Source: Bacillota bacterium
GTDB lineage: Bacteria > Bacillota > Clostridia > Acetivibrionales > JAKOSZ01
Direction of reading: 5' to 3'
Length of the DNA: 12,726 nucleotides
Assembly (NCBI GenBank): GCA_029776555.1
Contig: JAKOSZ010000058.1
Location: 1-12,726 of the forward strand
The notes under the pieces were generated by a model. The model worked only from the letters and a program-made list of their open reading frames with translations. It was not told the DNA's origin and did no database searches. Of this stretch, positions 1-6,934 are shown piece by piece. How positions within the stretch are numbered: position 1 is the stretch's first letter; every line of letters begins with the position of its first letter. The position numbers and the translations under genes are program-made.

Positions 1-1055
1 TCATTTTTCAGTATCTCTATGCTCCTGGCCTGACTTATGCTGAACAACAGGGTCGCCGGTACAATACCCTCTTCCACCGCGGCGCTGTCGGCTCCTACAA
101 TAAGGGTGTAAGGATCCCCCGGCTTATGGTAGTTGCTGTTTTGCTCCATCACCTTGTCGTAGTTGAGGAAGAGGTTGAATTCGCTGAGCAGGTTATTCAG
201 CTGGTCAAACCTGGGACTGGTCTCCAGGTAGTCGGCCATTACAATAAGACGCCCTCCGCCCCTTACGTATTCCCTTAAAAGCCTCACTTCATCCGGCTCA
301 AAATCGTACTTGGGGGCCAGGATGACCACCGCCGCGGCGTCATCAGGAACCTTTTCCTGTACGGTCAGTTTAATAGGCTTTACTTCATAGTTGTTTACCT
401 CAATCTGCTCTCTGAAGTTGGTAAAGTCCTCGTTAGGCTTTCCCTCTTCGTGGCCTTCCGTAAAGTACACCACGGGAGTATTTTCCGAAGTCACGAACTT
501 GATGGCCCCTGTAAAGGCCTGTTCCGCCTTGGTGCCTATGACATACCTGGAAGCCATCCCATAGGCATTGGTGCTATAGCTGTATTGAATAAGGTCGTCA
601 TCTGTGAGCTTTTTAATCTTGCTGCCGGACTTCACCACATAATTTCCCTTTTCCAGCTTTCTAAGCCCGGTGGGGTCCAGCTGTGCAATGAGGCCCGGGT
701 TCTTTTCCGGGTCAACGTATTTTACCTCCACCATGGGATACCTGTCGTAATATTTCAGCATCTCCACAACTTCAATGGTGCGCTGGTCACTTTCGCTGAT
801 TTTGCCGTCGTCAAAAAGCCCGTATATCTCAACTTCCTTCTTAAGGCCTTCCAGGATTTCCCTGGTGACGTCATTTATGGAATACAGCTTGTTTCTGCTC
901 AAGTCAAACTCCAGCGGTATTAACTCCATTATTATGTTTACCACCATGGCTATTGCAATCGCAACGGCAGTAAAGATAATAGCGTTAGAACCATATTTCA
1001 AATTACGGCTCCTGCCTATCTTCTTTATCCAGATCCCCAGATTTAAAGCTTTCAT
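1..1055 (-). CDS. GldG-like ABC transport accessory protein (partial, 3' end outside window)
   Basis: The reading frame stays open from an ATG at 1055 to the left edge, giving 351 complete codons. The start is supported by an AAGGGG ribosome binding site that overlaps the stop of the permease gene, leaving only five bases between the two genes. Residues about 17-40 form one hydrophobic membrane anchor. The next part (DLSRNKLYSI, then a predicted alpha/beta stretch) and a later segment with REYVRGGGRLIVMAD resemble the extracytoplasmic GldG/IFT52-like domain of auxiliary subunits of ABC-2 exporters. In the gliding system GldG works with GldA (ATPase) and GldF (permease); in non-gliding Firmicutes the same three-gene module occurs with an unknown substrate. 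The arrangement ATPase-permease-GldG here matches that module, and a DUF4340-type gene often follows, which would lie beyond the window. Family assignment is good; substrate and role are unknown. Confidence 0.85.
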   Translation of the reverse strand, partial: MKALNLGIWIKKIGRSRNLKYGSNAIIFTAVAIAIAMVVNIIMELIPLEFDLSRNKLYSINDVTREILEGLKKEVEIYGLFDDGKISESDQRTIEVVEMLKYYDRYPMVEVKYVDPEKNPGLIAQLDPTGLRKLEKGNYVVKSGSKIKKLTDDDLIQYSYSTNAYGMASRYVIGTKAEQAFTGAIKFVTSENTPVVYFTEGHEEGKPNEDFTNFREQIEVNNYEVKPIKLTVQEKVPDDAAAVVILAPKYDFEPDEVRLLREYVRGGGRLIVMADYLETSPRFDQLNNLLSEFNLFLNYDKVMEQNSNYHKPGDPYTLIVGADSAAVEEGIVPATLLFSISQARSIEILKN

Positions 1056-1060
1056 TCCAA

Positions 1061-1765
1061 TCACCCCTTAGTCCAACGCCTTCTCTCATATACTCTCACC
1101 GTAATAAACAGCATTATGAATATGAAACTCAGGTAATACACGACGGTGCTTACATCAAAAATTCCCCTGGTAAAGTTATCAAACCTTGCAATGATGGATA
1201 TCCACTTAAGAGCTTTTCCGGCTATCCCTCCTACGTAGGTCCCCGCAGAACCGATAGCCCACATGAGCATTACGCTCACAAAGCTGACCACACCGGCAAT
1301 CACCTGGCTTTCGGTGAGAGAAGACGCAAGCACTCCTATGGCTATCACCGAAGCACCGAAAAGGATCAAGCCAACATAGGCGCCCACCGTTTGGGCCGAG
1401 ACATGGCCGCTGTAAGCCACAACGATAACCTGGTATACAAACGTGGTGACTACCATGATAAGGTATACAAAAAAGGCCGCAAGGTATTTGCCTAAAATCA
1501 AGCCCGTCAGGCTGACAGGCGAAGTTAAAAGAAGCTTCTCCGTCCCGGTTTTCCTGTCCTCCGCCAGTATCCTCATGGTCAATATCGGCAGTATAACAAA
1601 AAGAGCCACCCTCAGGTTAAGGAAAAAGCTTGAAAAGTCCACTATGCCCGTATAAATGACGAACCTGAAGCTGGCAGAAGCCAGCAGTATAAACACCCCT
1701 ATCAGTATATAGGCCATGGGAGAGTAAAAGTAGGCCTTAAGCTCCCTCTTAAGAATAGCCAGCAT
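1061..1765 (-). CDS. ABC-2 type transporter permease
   Basis: This 234-residue membrane protein is the permease of the exporter module. About six hydrophobic segments are visible, near residues 17-37, 47-67, 95-117, 127-149, 154-176 and 206-226. Between segments two and three lies TMRILAEDRKTGTEKLLLTS, the cytoplasmic coupling region typical of GldF-like ABC-2 permeases, and the C-terminal RFDNFTRGIFD followed by VRVYERRRW is also characteristic. I chose the ATG at 1765 rather than an upstream in-frame start near 1828. It has a consensus AAGGAGGT (1774-1781) eight bases upstream, and MLAILKREL is the usual family N-terminus; the upstream extension would lie inside the ATPase gene. Only one base separates it from the ATPase stop codon, so the two are probably translationally coupled. 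The substrate cannot be told from sequence. Confidence 0.9.
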   Translation of the reverse strand: MLAILKRELKAYFYSPMAYILIGVFILLASASFRFVIYTGIVDFSSFFLNLRVALFVILPILTMRILAEDRKTGTEKLLLTSPVSLTGLILGKYLAAFFVYLIMVVTTFVYQVIVVAYSGHVSAQTVGAYVGLILFGASVIAIGVLASSLTESQVIAGVVSFVSVMLMWAIGSAGTYVGGIAGKALKWISIIARFDNFTRGIFDVSTVVYYLSFIFIMLFITVRVYERRRWTKG

Positions 1766-1766
1766 T

Positions 1767-2711
1767 TCACACAACCTCCTTCTCTTCGGTAGTGATCTGC
1801 AGGAAGATGTCTTCCAGGGACATGTCATAGGACCTCAGTTCAAGAATCGGGTAGCTGTGTTTGGACAGCTGGTGGAAAACAGGCCTCCTGACGTCAACGT
1901 CTTTGGAGGACTCAATCACGTAGCTCCCGACGTTATCCTGATAACCCGCCAGCTCCACGTACTGCACGCCGTCAACGCTTTTCAGCAGCTTAGCCACTTC
2001 GCTGTCGGGTCCTTCAATCTTTATGGTAAACTTGGTAAAGTTGCGGAGGTTTTGGGAAAGGTTTTCGGGAGTGTCAATTGCCGCTATTCTGCCTTTGTTG
2101 ATGATGACCACCCGCTTGCATATGAAGCTGACCTCCGGAAGAATGTGGGTGCTCAGTATGATGGTGTGCTCCCCTCCCAGGGCCTTTATGAGCTTGCGTA
2201 TTTCTATTATCTGGATCGGGTCCAGGCCTACCGTGGGCTCGTCCAGGATAAGGACGTCAGGGCTCCCGATAAGCGCCTGCGCCAGGCCCACCCTTTGCTT
2301 ATAACCCTTGGAAAGGTTGTTTACAAGCCTGTTGCTTACGTGGGTGATGCCCACCAGTTCCATAATGTCCCTTATTTGGCCCCTGGCCTGCCTTCTGTTC
2401 ACCTTTTTAAGCTCGCTGACAAAATATAAAAACTCCCTCACCGTCATATCCGTATAGAGGGGCGGGTGCTCAGGCAGGTATCCCAGGTGCCTTTTGGCTT
2501 CCAGCGGTTCCTCCACGATGTCGTGGCCGCAGACCTTTACGGTGCCCTCAGTAGAGGAAAGGTAGCCGGTGATAATATTCATGGTGGTGGTTTTTCCTGC
2601 CCCATTGGGCCCCAGGAACCCCAGGATTTCTCCTTTTTCGACGGTAAAATTCAAGTTGTCTACCGCGGTTATCTGACCGAACTTTTTGGTTAAATTCTGA
2701 ATTTCAATCAT
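1767..2711 (-). CDS. ABC transporter ATP-binding protein (GldA/CcmA-like)
   Basis: This 314-residue cytoplasmic ATPase powers the exporter encoded by the two downstream genes. From the ATG at 2711, the Walker A motif GPNGAGKTT is at residues 34-42. A Q-loop variant GYLPEHPPLY follows, then the signature NLSKGYKQR, Walker B with VLILDEPTVGLDP, and the switch histidine in STHIL. The LPEHPPLY form (Glu in place of Gln) and LSKGYKQR are usual in the gliding/CcmA-like subfamily that pairs with ABC-2 permeases. A C-terminal regulatory domain of about 90 residues follows, as in DrrA-type ATPases. A TTG in frame at 2735 would add eight residues but has no ribosome binding site; the ATG at 2711 follows AGGGGGT with good spacing. 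It is the first gene of the operon. Confidence 0.95.
   Translation of the reverse strand: MIEIQNLTKKFGQITAVDNLNFTVEKGEILGFLGPNGAGKTTTMNIITGYLSSTEGTVKVCGHDIVEEPLEAKRHLGYLPEHPPLYTDMTVREFLYFVSELKKVNRRQARGQIRDIMELVGITHVSNRLVNNLSKGYKQRVGLAQALIGSPDVLILDEPTVGLDPIQIIEIRKLIKALGGEHTIILSTHILPEVSFICKRVVIINKGRIAAIDTPENLSQNLRNFTKFTIKIEGPDSEVAKLLKSVDGVQYVELAGYQDNVGSYVIESSKDVDVRRPVFHQLSKHSYPILELRSYDMSLEDIFLQITTEEKEVV
1774..1781 (-). promoter_or_regulatory. Ribosome binding site deciding the permease start
   Basis: AAGGAGGT on the minus strand lies eight bases before the ATG at 1765 and within the last codons of the ATPase gene. It settles the permease start against the longer upstream frame. Confidence 0.8.
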
Positions 2712-2777
2712 TATTTGACCCCCTGACTTGGACAACGCTTGTGTATACTTTAATTATTATGCAACAGATGTATTAAG

Positions 2778-2793
2778 AAATTGTGAACAATTT
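2778..2793. repeat. 16-bp inverted repeat upstream of the ABC operon
   Basis: AAATTGT-GA-ACAATTT has two perfect seven-base arms around a two-base centre. It lies 67 bases before the ATPase start, between the candidate promoter and the gene. It looks like a dimeric repressor site. It contains one TTGTGAA half-site as in Rex operators, but the second half does not fit, so the regulator is unknown. Confidence 0.45.
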
Positions 2794-2818
2794 GTAACAT
2801 TAATCCCGACACCATTCA

Positions 2819-2847
2819 ATTATATTAGGTTTTTTCGGCAAGTACAA
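2819..2847 (-). promoter_or_regulatory. Candidate sigma-A promoter of the ABC exporter operon
   Basis: On the minus strand, TTGTAC (2847-2842) and a perfect TATAAT (2824-2819) are separated by 17 bases. Transcription would start near 2812 and give a leader of about 100 nt before the ATPase ATG at 2711. The -35 matches consensus at only three of six positions. Confidence 0.45.
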
Positions 2848-2986
2848 GACATTCCATCTATTGGCCGGCCTTCCAGCTTTATCTCCGGCCTGTCGCCCGC
2901 CCCTATCCTTATCTTAAGCCCGCCGGCCGACTGGGCGCCGCCGTCTCTTTTCAGCTTCGCCGACAGCCTGGACGCCGGCGGCGGTG

Positions 2987-3439
2987 TTAAGATTCCCTCT
3001 TCCCGTGAGTCTTTAAATATACAAGAAGGTGTCTTGCCAGCGCGCCCAGAAGGGTTCCGGCAGAGTCTATCAGCACATCGGCTGCGGACATATATCTTTC
3101 AGGGACAAAATACTGGTGAATCTCATCGGTTACCGCATATAAACCGCCCAGAAGCAGGGAAAAGGCTACAGTTTTTAAGCCTTTCCTTTCAGGTGAATAA
3201 AGGGCGCCGTACAACAGGGCCCCCAGCACAAAGTACTCGAAAAAATGGGCCGCCTTCCTTAACAATAATTCGGAAACGGGCAGGACCTTGTCTCCCAAAA
3301 GGAAGAAAAGCGCCTTATTGAGAATTGCCGTCAGGGTCCCGCTCTCTCCCGCCGACACATGGCCCGGCAGGCTGGACTGGATGAATATAAAAAGGCACCA
3401 CAGCGCCACCAGCAACTGTCTTTTATACCTTCTCAGCAT
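2987..3439 (-). CDS. VanZ family membrane protein
   Basis: This 150-residue integral membrane protein has a hydrophobic N-terminal segment (about 8-24) and three more near residues 66-82, 88-103 and 123-142. Conserved VanZ motifs are present in order: RKAAHFFEY at 61-69, TDEIHQYFVPER at 104-115 and DVLIDSAGTLLG at 121-132. VanZ is the accessory protein linked to low-level teicoplanin resistance in enterococcal vanA clusters. Most chromosomal homologues, like this one, stand apart from van genes and have no settled function, so resistance should not be inferred. The ATG at 3439 follows AGGGGAG with acceptable spacing. It is probably transcribed alone: the gap to the ABC operon on the left is about 275 bases, and the spacer to the right is nearly 400 bases. 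No convincing terminator with a T-run was seen after its stop. Confidence 0.85.
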   Translation of the reverse strand: MLRRYKRQLLVALWCLFIFIQSSLPGHVSAGESGTLTAILNKALFFLLGDKVLPVSELLLRKAAHFFEYFVLGALLYGALYSPERKGLKTVAFSLLLGGLYAVTDEIHQYFVPERYMSAADVLIDSAGTLLGALARHLLVYLKTHGKRES

Positions 3440-3526
3440 TACCCATACTCCCCTGCAGGATATAGAAATATATTACCACAAGTCTGCCGCCCTGATACAG
3501 AAAAACAATTTGTAATCAGCTCCCTG

Positions 3527-3544
3527 TTCCTTTCCGGAAAGGAA
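3527..3544. repeat. 18-bp perfect palindrome upstream of VanZ gene
   Basis: TTCCTTTCCGGAAAGGAA is its own reverse complement over all 18 bases, with no spacer. It lies about 88 bases upstream of the VanZ start codon. It could be a protein binding site; a palindrome without a loop is less likely to be a terminator. Confidence 0.5.
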
Positions 3545-3633
3545 GAAGCTGCTCCCGAAAAGAAGTGCCGGGGCAGGGTCTTAGTCCCAGGCCTTTGCCC
3601 CAAACCCCGCCCCGGTGGGTAAATTCCGGGCAT

Positions 3634-3656
3634 AAAAAAAGAAAACCGGTGTCCGG
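3634..3656 (-). terminator. Candidate intrinsic terminator downstream of the P-type ATPase
   Basis: On the minus strand a short CCGG-ACA-CCGG hairpin (3656-3646) is followed directly by TTTTCTTTTTTT. The stem is only four base pairs, five with a wobble pair, but the U-tract is strong. It lies about 175 bases after the ATPase stop. Confidence 0.4.
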
Positions 3657-3750
3657 CGGAAAAAACAAGCCATGGCGGCCTGCGGTATATCCGGGCCTGA
3701 AAGCCGCCCACCGGAAAGGCGTGGTCAAAGGTCCGGTGAACGCTTTTTAA

Positions 3751-3832
3751 GCCGGCCCGGCGCCCGGTTTTTATTTTTTGCCTGCCCTGTATAAATGCCG
3801 AGCCGGTCCCAGGCCGGGCCGGCGCCCGGTTT
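3751..3832. repeat. 20-bp direct repeat pair flanking the ATPase 3' end
   Basis: Bases 3751-3770 and 3813-3832 match at 19 of 20 positions; the single difference is C versus G at position 6. Copies start 62 bases apart. The right copy overlaps the TAA stop codon of the P-type ATPase. No mobile element or open frame lies between them. Confidence 0.7.
3797..3823 (-). terminator. Candidate terminator hairpin just after the P-type ATPase
   Basis: On the minus strand, bases 3823-3797 fold into a stem of ten positions with one mismatch and one wobble around a seven-base loop, starting eight bases after the stop codon. The tail ATTTAT is weak for an intrinsic terminator, so it may pause polymerase, with the T tract further on completing termination. 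Confidence 0.4.
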
Positions 3833-6545
3833 AACGCCTTTTTCCGGAAAAACACGACCCTATGGGTCCCAGCAGTGAAAACCCGGCTATTAAAAGCCAT
3901 TCGTTTGACGTCAGCGGGACGGTTTTGAATATGCTTCTTAAGAAAGGTATGTATATCACCGCCAGCTCCATGGCCAGGGAGACCAGTGCCGCCATCACCA
4001 GGCCCATGTTGTTAAAAAGCGGCACTTCCAGGATGCTCCTGCGCTCCGACTTGCACTCAAACACATGTATGAGCTGGGTCAGCACCAGGGTCATAAAAGC
4101 GCTGGTCCTGGCCAGGTCGGTGCTGCCGGTAAAGTAGAGGACGCTGGCTAACACTGCCAGGGTGCTGAAGCCTATCAGCGCCCCCCTTACCAGGATAAGC
4201 CTTGAAAGCCCCCGGGAAAAGATGTGCTCATTGGTCCCCCTGGGCGGCATTGTCATCACGTCCTCTTCCGGAGGGTCAAAGCCCAGGGCTATGGCAGGCA
4301 GGCCGTCGGTCACAAGGTTAACCCAGAGTATCTGTATGGGGAAAAGGGGCAGCGGAAGGCCCAAGAGCATGGCCAGGAACATGGTAACCACTTCCCCCAG
4401 GTTGCAGGAGAGCAGATAGCGGATAAACTTCCTTATATTGCTGTATATCACCCTGCCTTCTTCCACAGCCGTCACTATGGTGGCGAAGTTGTCGTCCAGC
4501 AGTATCATGGACGAAGCTTCCTTGGTCACATCGGTGCCCGTCATACCCATTGAGATTCCTATATCGGCCTCTTTAACCGCCGGAGCGTCGTTTACCCCAT
4601 CCCCCGTCATGGCCACTATATGCCCCGTTTTTTTCAAAGCCCGCACTATCCTGAGCTTATGCCGCGGCAAGACCCTGGCGTATACCGAAATGGAGTTGAT
4701 CTCTCTTTCAAGCTGGCTGTCGGTCATCTCCTCCAGCTGGGCGCCGGTGACCACTTTCTGCCCGGGGCTGTATATGCCAAGTTTCCGCCCTATGGCCGTC
4801 GCCGTCAGCCTGTGGTCCCCCGTCACCATGATGGGTTTTATCCCAGCCATTTTGCACCTTTTTACGGCTTCTACCGCCTCTTTCCTGGGAGGGTCAATCA
4901 TTCCCACCAGGCCCAGGAAAACAAGGCCTTCCTCAACGCTTTCCTTCCGGCAGTCCCTTCCGGCATGCCTTTTGAAGGCCACCGCCAGGACCCTTAAGGC
5001 CTTTTCTCCCATAGAGTCGTTGGCCTTCATGATCCTGGCTTTAAAAGCCCCATCCAGCGGAACCACCCCCCTGGAGGTGTAAGCCATGCGGCACTTTTCC
5101 ACTATCACGTCGGGGGCGCCTTTGCTGAAGACAAAGAGCTCCCCCTGGGGGTTGCTGCAAACTACCGACATGCATTTCCTGTCCGAATCGAAGGGCAGCT
5201 CGTCAACCCTGTAATAGGCGCCGCCCAGTTCCTCAGCCGTCAGTCCCGCCTTAAGGCCGGCCACCAGCAGGGCCCCTTCGGTAGGGTCTCCGCTTATCTC
5301 CACAGCCCCCGCTTTGGCCTGCCGTCCCAAAAACTTCTTAAAAGCACCGCCGTTTCGCCGTATGGCGGTAATTTTGGCGTTGTTGCAGAGGATCCCCGCC
5401 TCCAGGATAAGCCTTAAGCTTTTATCTTTAAGAGGGTCAATCTCTCTTCCCTGGCAGAGAAAAGCCCCTTTCATACTGTTGCCGCTGCCTTCCACGTCTA
5501 CGGTCGTGCCGTCGGGGGTATATATTTTTATAACCGTCATCTTGTTCTCGGTAAGGGTTCCGGTCTTATCGGAACATATAACCGTGGCGCAGCCTAAGGT
5601 CTCCACCGCCGGCAGCTTCCTTACAAGGGCGTTCCTCTTATACATCCTCTGTACTCCAAGGGCCAAAGCGATTGTCACCACCGCCGGCAGTCCTTCCGGA
5701 ACCGCCGCCACAGCCAGGCTTATGCCCGCCAGGAGCATTGAGAAGACAGGTTCGCCTCTTAACACGCCGGTTACGGAAACAACGGCGCATATGGCAAGAC
5801 ACCCGTAGACAATGAAGCGCCCCAGGTGGTCCAGCCTTTTCTGCAGGGGAGTTTCCTCTTCCCCGATATTCTGTATCATATCGGCAATCTCCCCCATTTC
5901 CGTCTTCATGCCGGTAGCAGTGACCAGGGCCATTCCTTTCCCGCTGGTGACCAGGGTCCCCATATACACCATGTTTGCCCTGTCCGCCTGCTTTGCAATC
6001 CCTGCCTTCCCCGGCGGCAGTGAAGATTTTTCCACGGCTATGGATTCGCCGGTAAGAAGCGATTCGTCCACCTGCAGGCTCTTGCTTTCCACCAGCACAG
6101 CGTCGGCCGGGACCCGGTCTCCCGCCTCAAGGACTATCAAATCGCCGGGCACCACAAACTCGGCGGGAATGTTTAACTGCCTGCCGTCCCTGATAACCCT
6201 GGCCGTGGGCGCCGCAAGGCTTCTTAAGGCCTCCATGCTCCTTTCGCTCCGGTATTCCTGGATAAAGCCCAAGAGCGCGTTGATAACAACAATGGCAATT
6301 ATGGTAAGGGATTCGGTCATTTCCCCCATGAACACCGATGCGGCGGTGCAGGCCAGCAGGATTATGACCATGAAGTCGGAAAACTGCTTGAAAAGCACCC
6401 CAATGGGGGACACCTTCTTCCGCCGGCTTATGGCATTGGGGCCGAAACTCCGGTACCTCCTCTCGGCCTCTCTTCCGCTCAGCCCCTTCCCATACGCCTT
6501 ACCCTGCTTCGGCCCTTTTCCCTGGGGGTGTATTTGAATGCCCAA
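3831..6545 (-). CDS. P-type cation-translocating ATPase, type IIA-like (probable Ca2+ pump)
   Basis: This membrane pump of 904 residues couples ATP hydrolysis to cation transport, most likely Ca2+ export. Numbered from TTG 6545, the N-terminal cation ATPase motif GLSGREAERR starts near 21. TGES of the actuator domain is at 165-168 and PEGLP of M4 at 283-287. The phosphorylated Asp326 is in DKTGTLT, KGAPD of the nucleotide domain at 475-479 and GDGVNDAP at 648-655. The SERCA Ca2+-site residues are kept: Glu284 (M4), Asn715 and Glu718 (M5, SCNLGEVV), Asn743, Thr746 and Asp747 (M6, WVNLVTDGLP). The M8 acid (SERCA Glu908) is not evident in TQLIHVFECKSERRS, which fits bacterial single-Ca2+ pumps such as LMCA1. 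An in-frame TAG lies upstream and no ATG occurs before the first membrane helix, so a TTG start is needed. That at 6545 has AAAGGGGAG seven bases before it; TTG 6569 would add eight residues. Confidence 0.93.
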   Translation of the reverse strand: MGIQIHPQGKGPKQGKAYGKGLSGREAERRYRSFGPNAISRRKKVSPIGVLFKQFSDFMVIILLACTAASVFMGEMTESLTIIAIVVINALLGFIQEYRSERSMEALRSLAAPTARVIRDGRQLNIPAEFVVPGDLIVLEAGDRVPADAVLVESKSLQVDESLLTGESIAVEKSSLPPGKAGIAKQADRANMVYMGTLVTSGKGMALVTATGMKTEMGEIADMIQNIGEEETPLQKRLDHLGRFIVYGCLAICAVVSVTGVLRGEPVFSMLLAGISLAVAAVPEGLPAVVTIALALGVQRMYKRNALVRKLPAVETLGCATVICSDKTGTLTENKMTVIKIYTPDGTTVDVEGSGNSMKGAFLCQGREIDPLKDKSLRLILEAGILCNNAKITAIRRNGGAFKKFLGRQAKAGAVEISGDPTEGALLVAGLKAGLTAEELGGAYYRVDELPFDSDRKCMSVVCSNPQGELFVFSKGAPDVIVEKCRMAYTSRGVVPLDGAFKARIMKANDSMGEKALRVLAVAFKRHAGRDCRKESVEEGLVFLGLVGMIDPPRKEAVEAVKRCKMAGIKPIMVTGDHRLTATAIGRKLGIYSPGQKVVTGAQLEEMTDSQLEREINSISVYARVLPRHKLRIVRALKKTGHIVAMTGDGVNDAPAVKEADIGISMGMTGTDVTKEASSMILLDDNFATIVTAVEEGRVIYSNIRKFIRYLLSCNLGEVVTMFLAMLLGLPLPLFPIQILWVNLVTDGLPAIALGFDPPEEDVMTMPPRGTNEHIFSRGLSRLILVRGALIGFSTLAVLASVLYFTGSTDLARTSAFMTLVLTQLIHVFECKSERRSILEVPLFNNMGLVMAALVSLAMELAVIYIPFLRSIFKTVPLTSNEWLLIAGFSLLGPIGSCFSGKRR

Positions 6546-6552
6546 GAGCAAT

Positions 6553-6561
6553 CTCCCCTTT
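6553..6561 (-). promoter_or_regulatory. Ribosome binding site selecting the TTG start of the P-type ATPase
   Basis: AAAGGGGAG on the minus strand ends seven bases before TTG at 6545. The other candidate TTG codons are badly placed: the one at 6551 is one base away and the one at 6569 lies upstream of the site. Confidence 0.65.
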
Positions 6562-6746
6562 CCGGGCAAGTTAAATACCTGGTCGTCCTATTCATATTCC
6601 CAAAAACAACTCCTTAGTACACCGGTGTGGGACTGGCCGGTACACAGTTTTGGCGCGGGAAAAAGCGAAGGCAGGTCAGGGAGTACCGGGTTTGTTTCAC
6701 AAGGCAGGAGGAAGCCTTAGAAAAATCCGGATAAGGCCGGGGACAC

Positions 6747-6775
6747 AAAAAAAGCCGTGCAGAGCGGGACACGGC
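6747..6775 (-). terminator. Intrinsic terminator in the leader of the P-type ATPase gene
   Basis: On the minus strand GCCGTG (6775-6770), a ten-base loop and CACGGC (6759-6754) form a perfect six-pair stem followed at once by seven T residues. It faces the ATPase gene, about 200 bases before its start, and no minus-strand gene lies upstream of it. It is therefore either an attenuator/riboswitch platform or the end of a small RNA. On the plus strand it has no adjacent T-run. Confidence 0.65.
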
Positions 6776-6782
6776 GGCAAAG

Positions 6783-6811
6783 TTCTAAATTTTTTAACGG
6801 GAAAATATAAT
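6783..6811 (+). promoter_or_regulatory. Candidate sigma-A promoter of the amidase-like gene
   Basis: TTCTAA (6783-6788) and a perfect TATAAT (6806-6811) are separated by 17 bases. Transcription would start near 6818 and give a leader of about 115 nt before the ATG at 6935. The -35 box matches consensus at three of six positions. Confidence 0.45.
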
Positions 6812-6934
6812 GAACCGTCAATTGCCATGCATCCCTTTTCCCCTTATGAGGAAAAAGCCATTATACAAACCCCGCATTACCGGCCTTTTAAACAAAGGGG
6901 CATGCCCGGGAGACAGGTGAAAGGGTGAAGCCTT

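Larger units (their letters stand above)
3440..3830. other. GC-rich intergenic spacer between P-type ATPase and VanZ gene
   Basis: No credible gene is found here. Short open frames on both strands lack ribosome binding sites and have low-complexity Pro/Arg/Gly-rich translations. The spacer holds two candidate minus-strand terminators (3797-3823 with a short AT tail, 3634-3656 with a long T tract), a near-perfect 20-bp direct repeat and an 18-bp perfect palindrome (3527-3544). Many CCGG tetramers occur. The VanZ promoter should lie near 3460-3520, but I could not identify a convincing -35/-10 pair. Confidence 0.6.
6546..6934. other. Divergent intergenic region between P-type ATPase and amidase-like gene
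   Basis: No gene is supported here. The region holds a minus-strand terminator (6747-6775), a plus-strand promoter (6783-6811), a perfect 10-bp palindrome ACACCGGTGT (6619-6628) and a 23-base hairpin (6835-6857). I compared it by eye with M-box, yybP-ykoY, fluoride, NiCo and c-di-AMP riboswitch motifs and found no match. No clear promoter directly upstream of the ATPase start was found. Confidence 0.6.

Noticed and set aside
2778..2797. Rex (NADH-sensing) operator before the ABC operon
   Set aside because: Only one TTGTGAA half-site is present; the second half does not match TTCACAA at the right spacing.
2728..3321. Plus-strand open frame of 197 codons
   Set aside because: It overlaps the VanZ gene in antisense, has no family resemblance, and its 5' part spans the ABC operon promoter region.
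2987..3439. Glycopeptide resistance determinant
   Set aside because: The gene is VanZ-family, but no vanA/vanH/vanX-type ligase, dehydrogenase or peptidase genes are nearby, and most VanZ-family proteins are unlinked to resistance.
3439..3900. Minus-strand open frame of 153 codons in the GC-rich spacer
   Set aside because: It overlaps the ATPase 3' end in another frame, the translation is Arg/Gly/Pro-rich without motifs, and there is no ribosome binding site.
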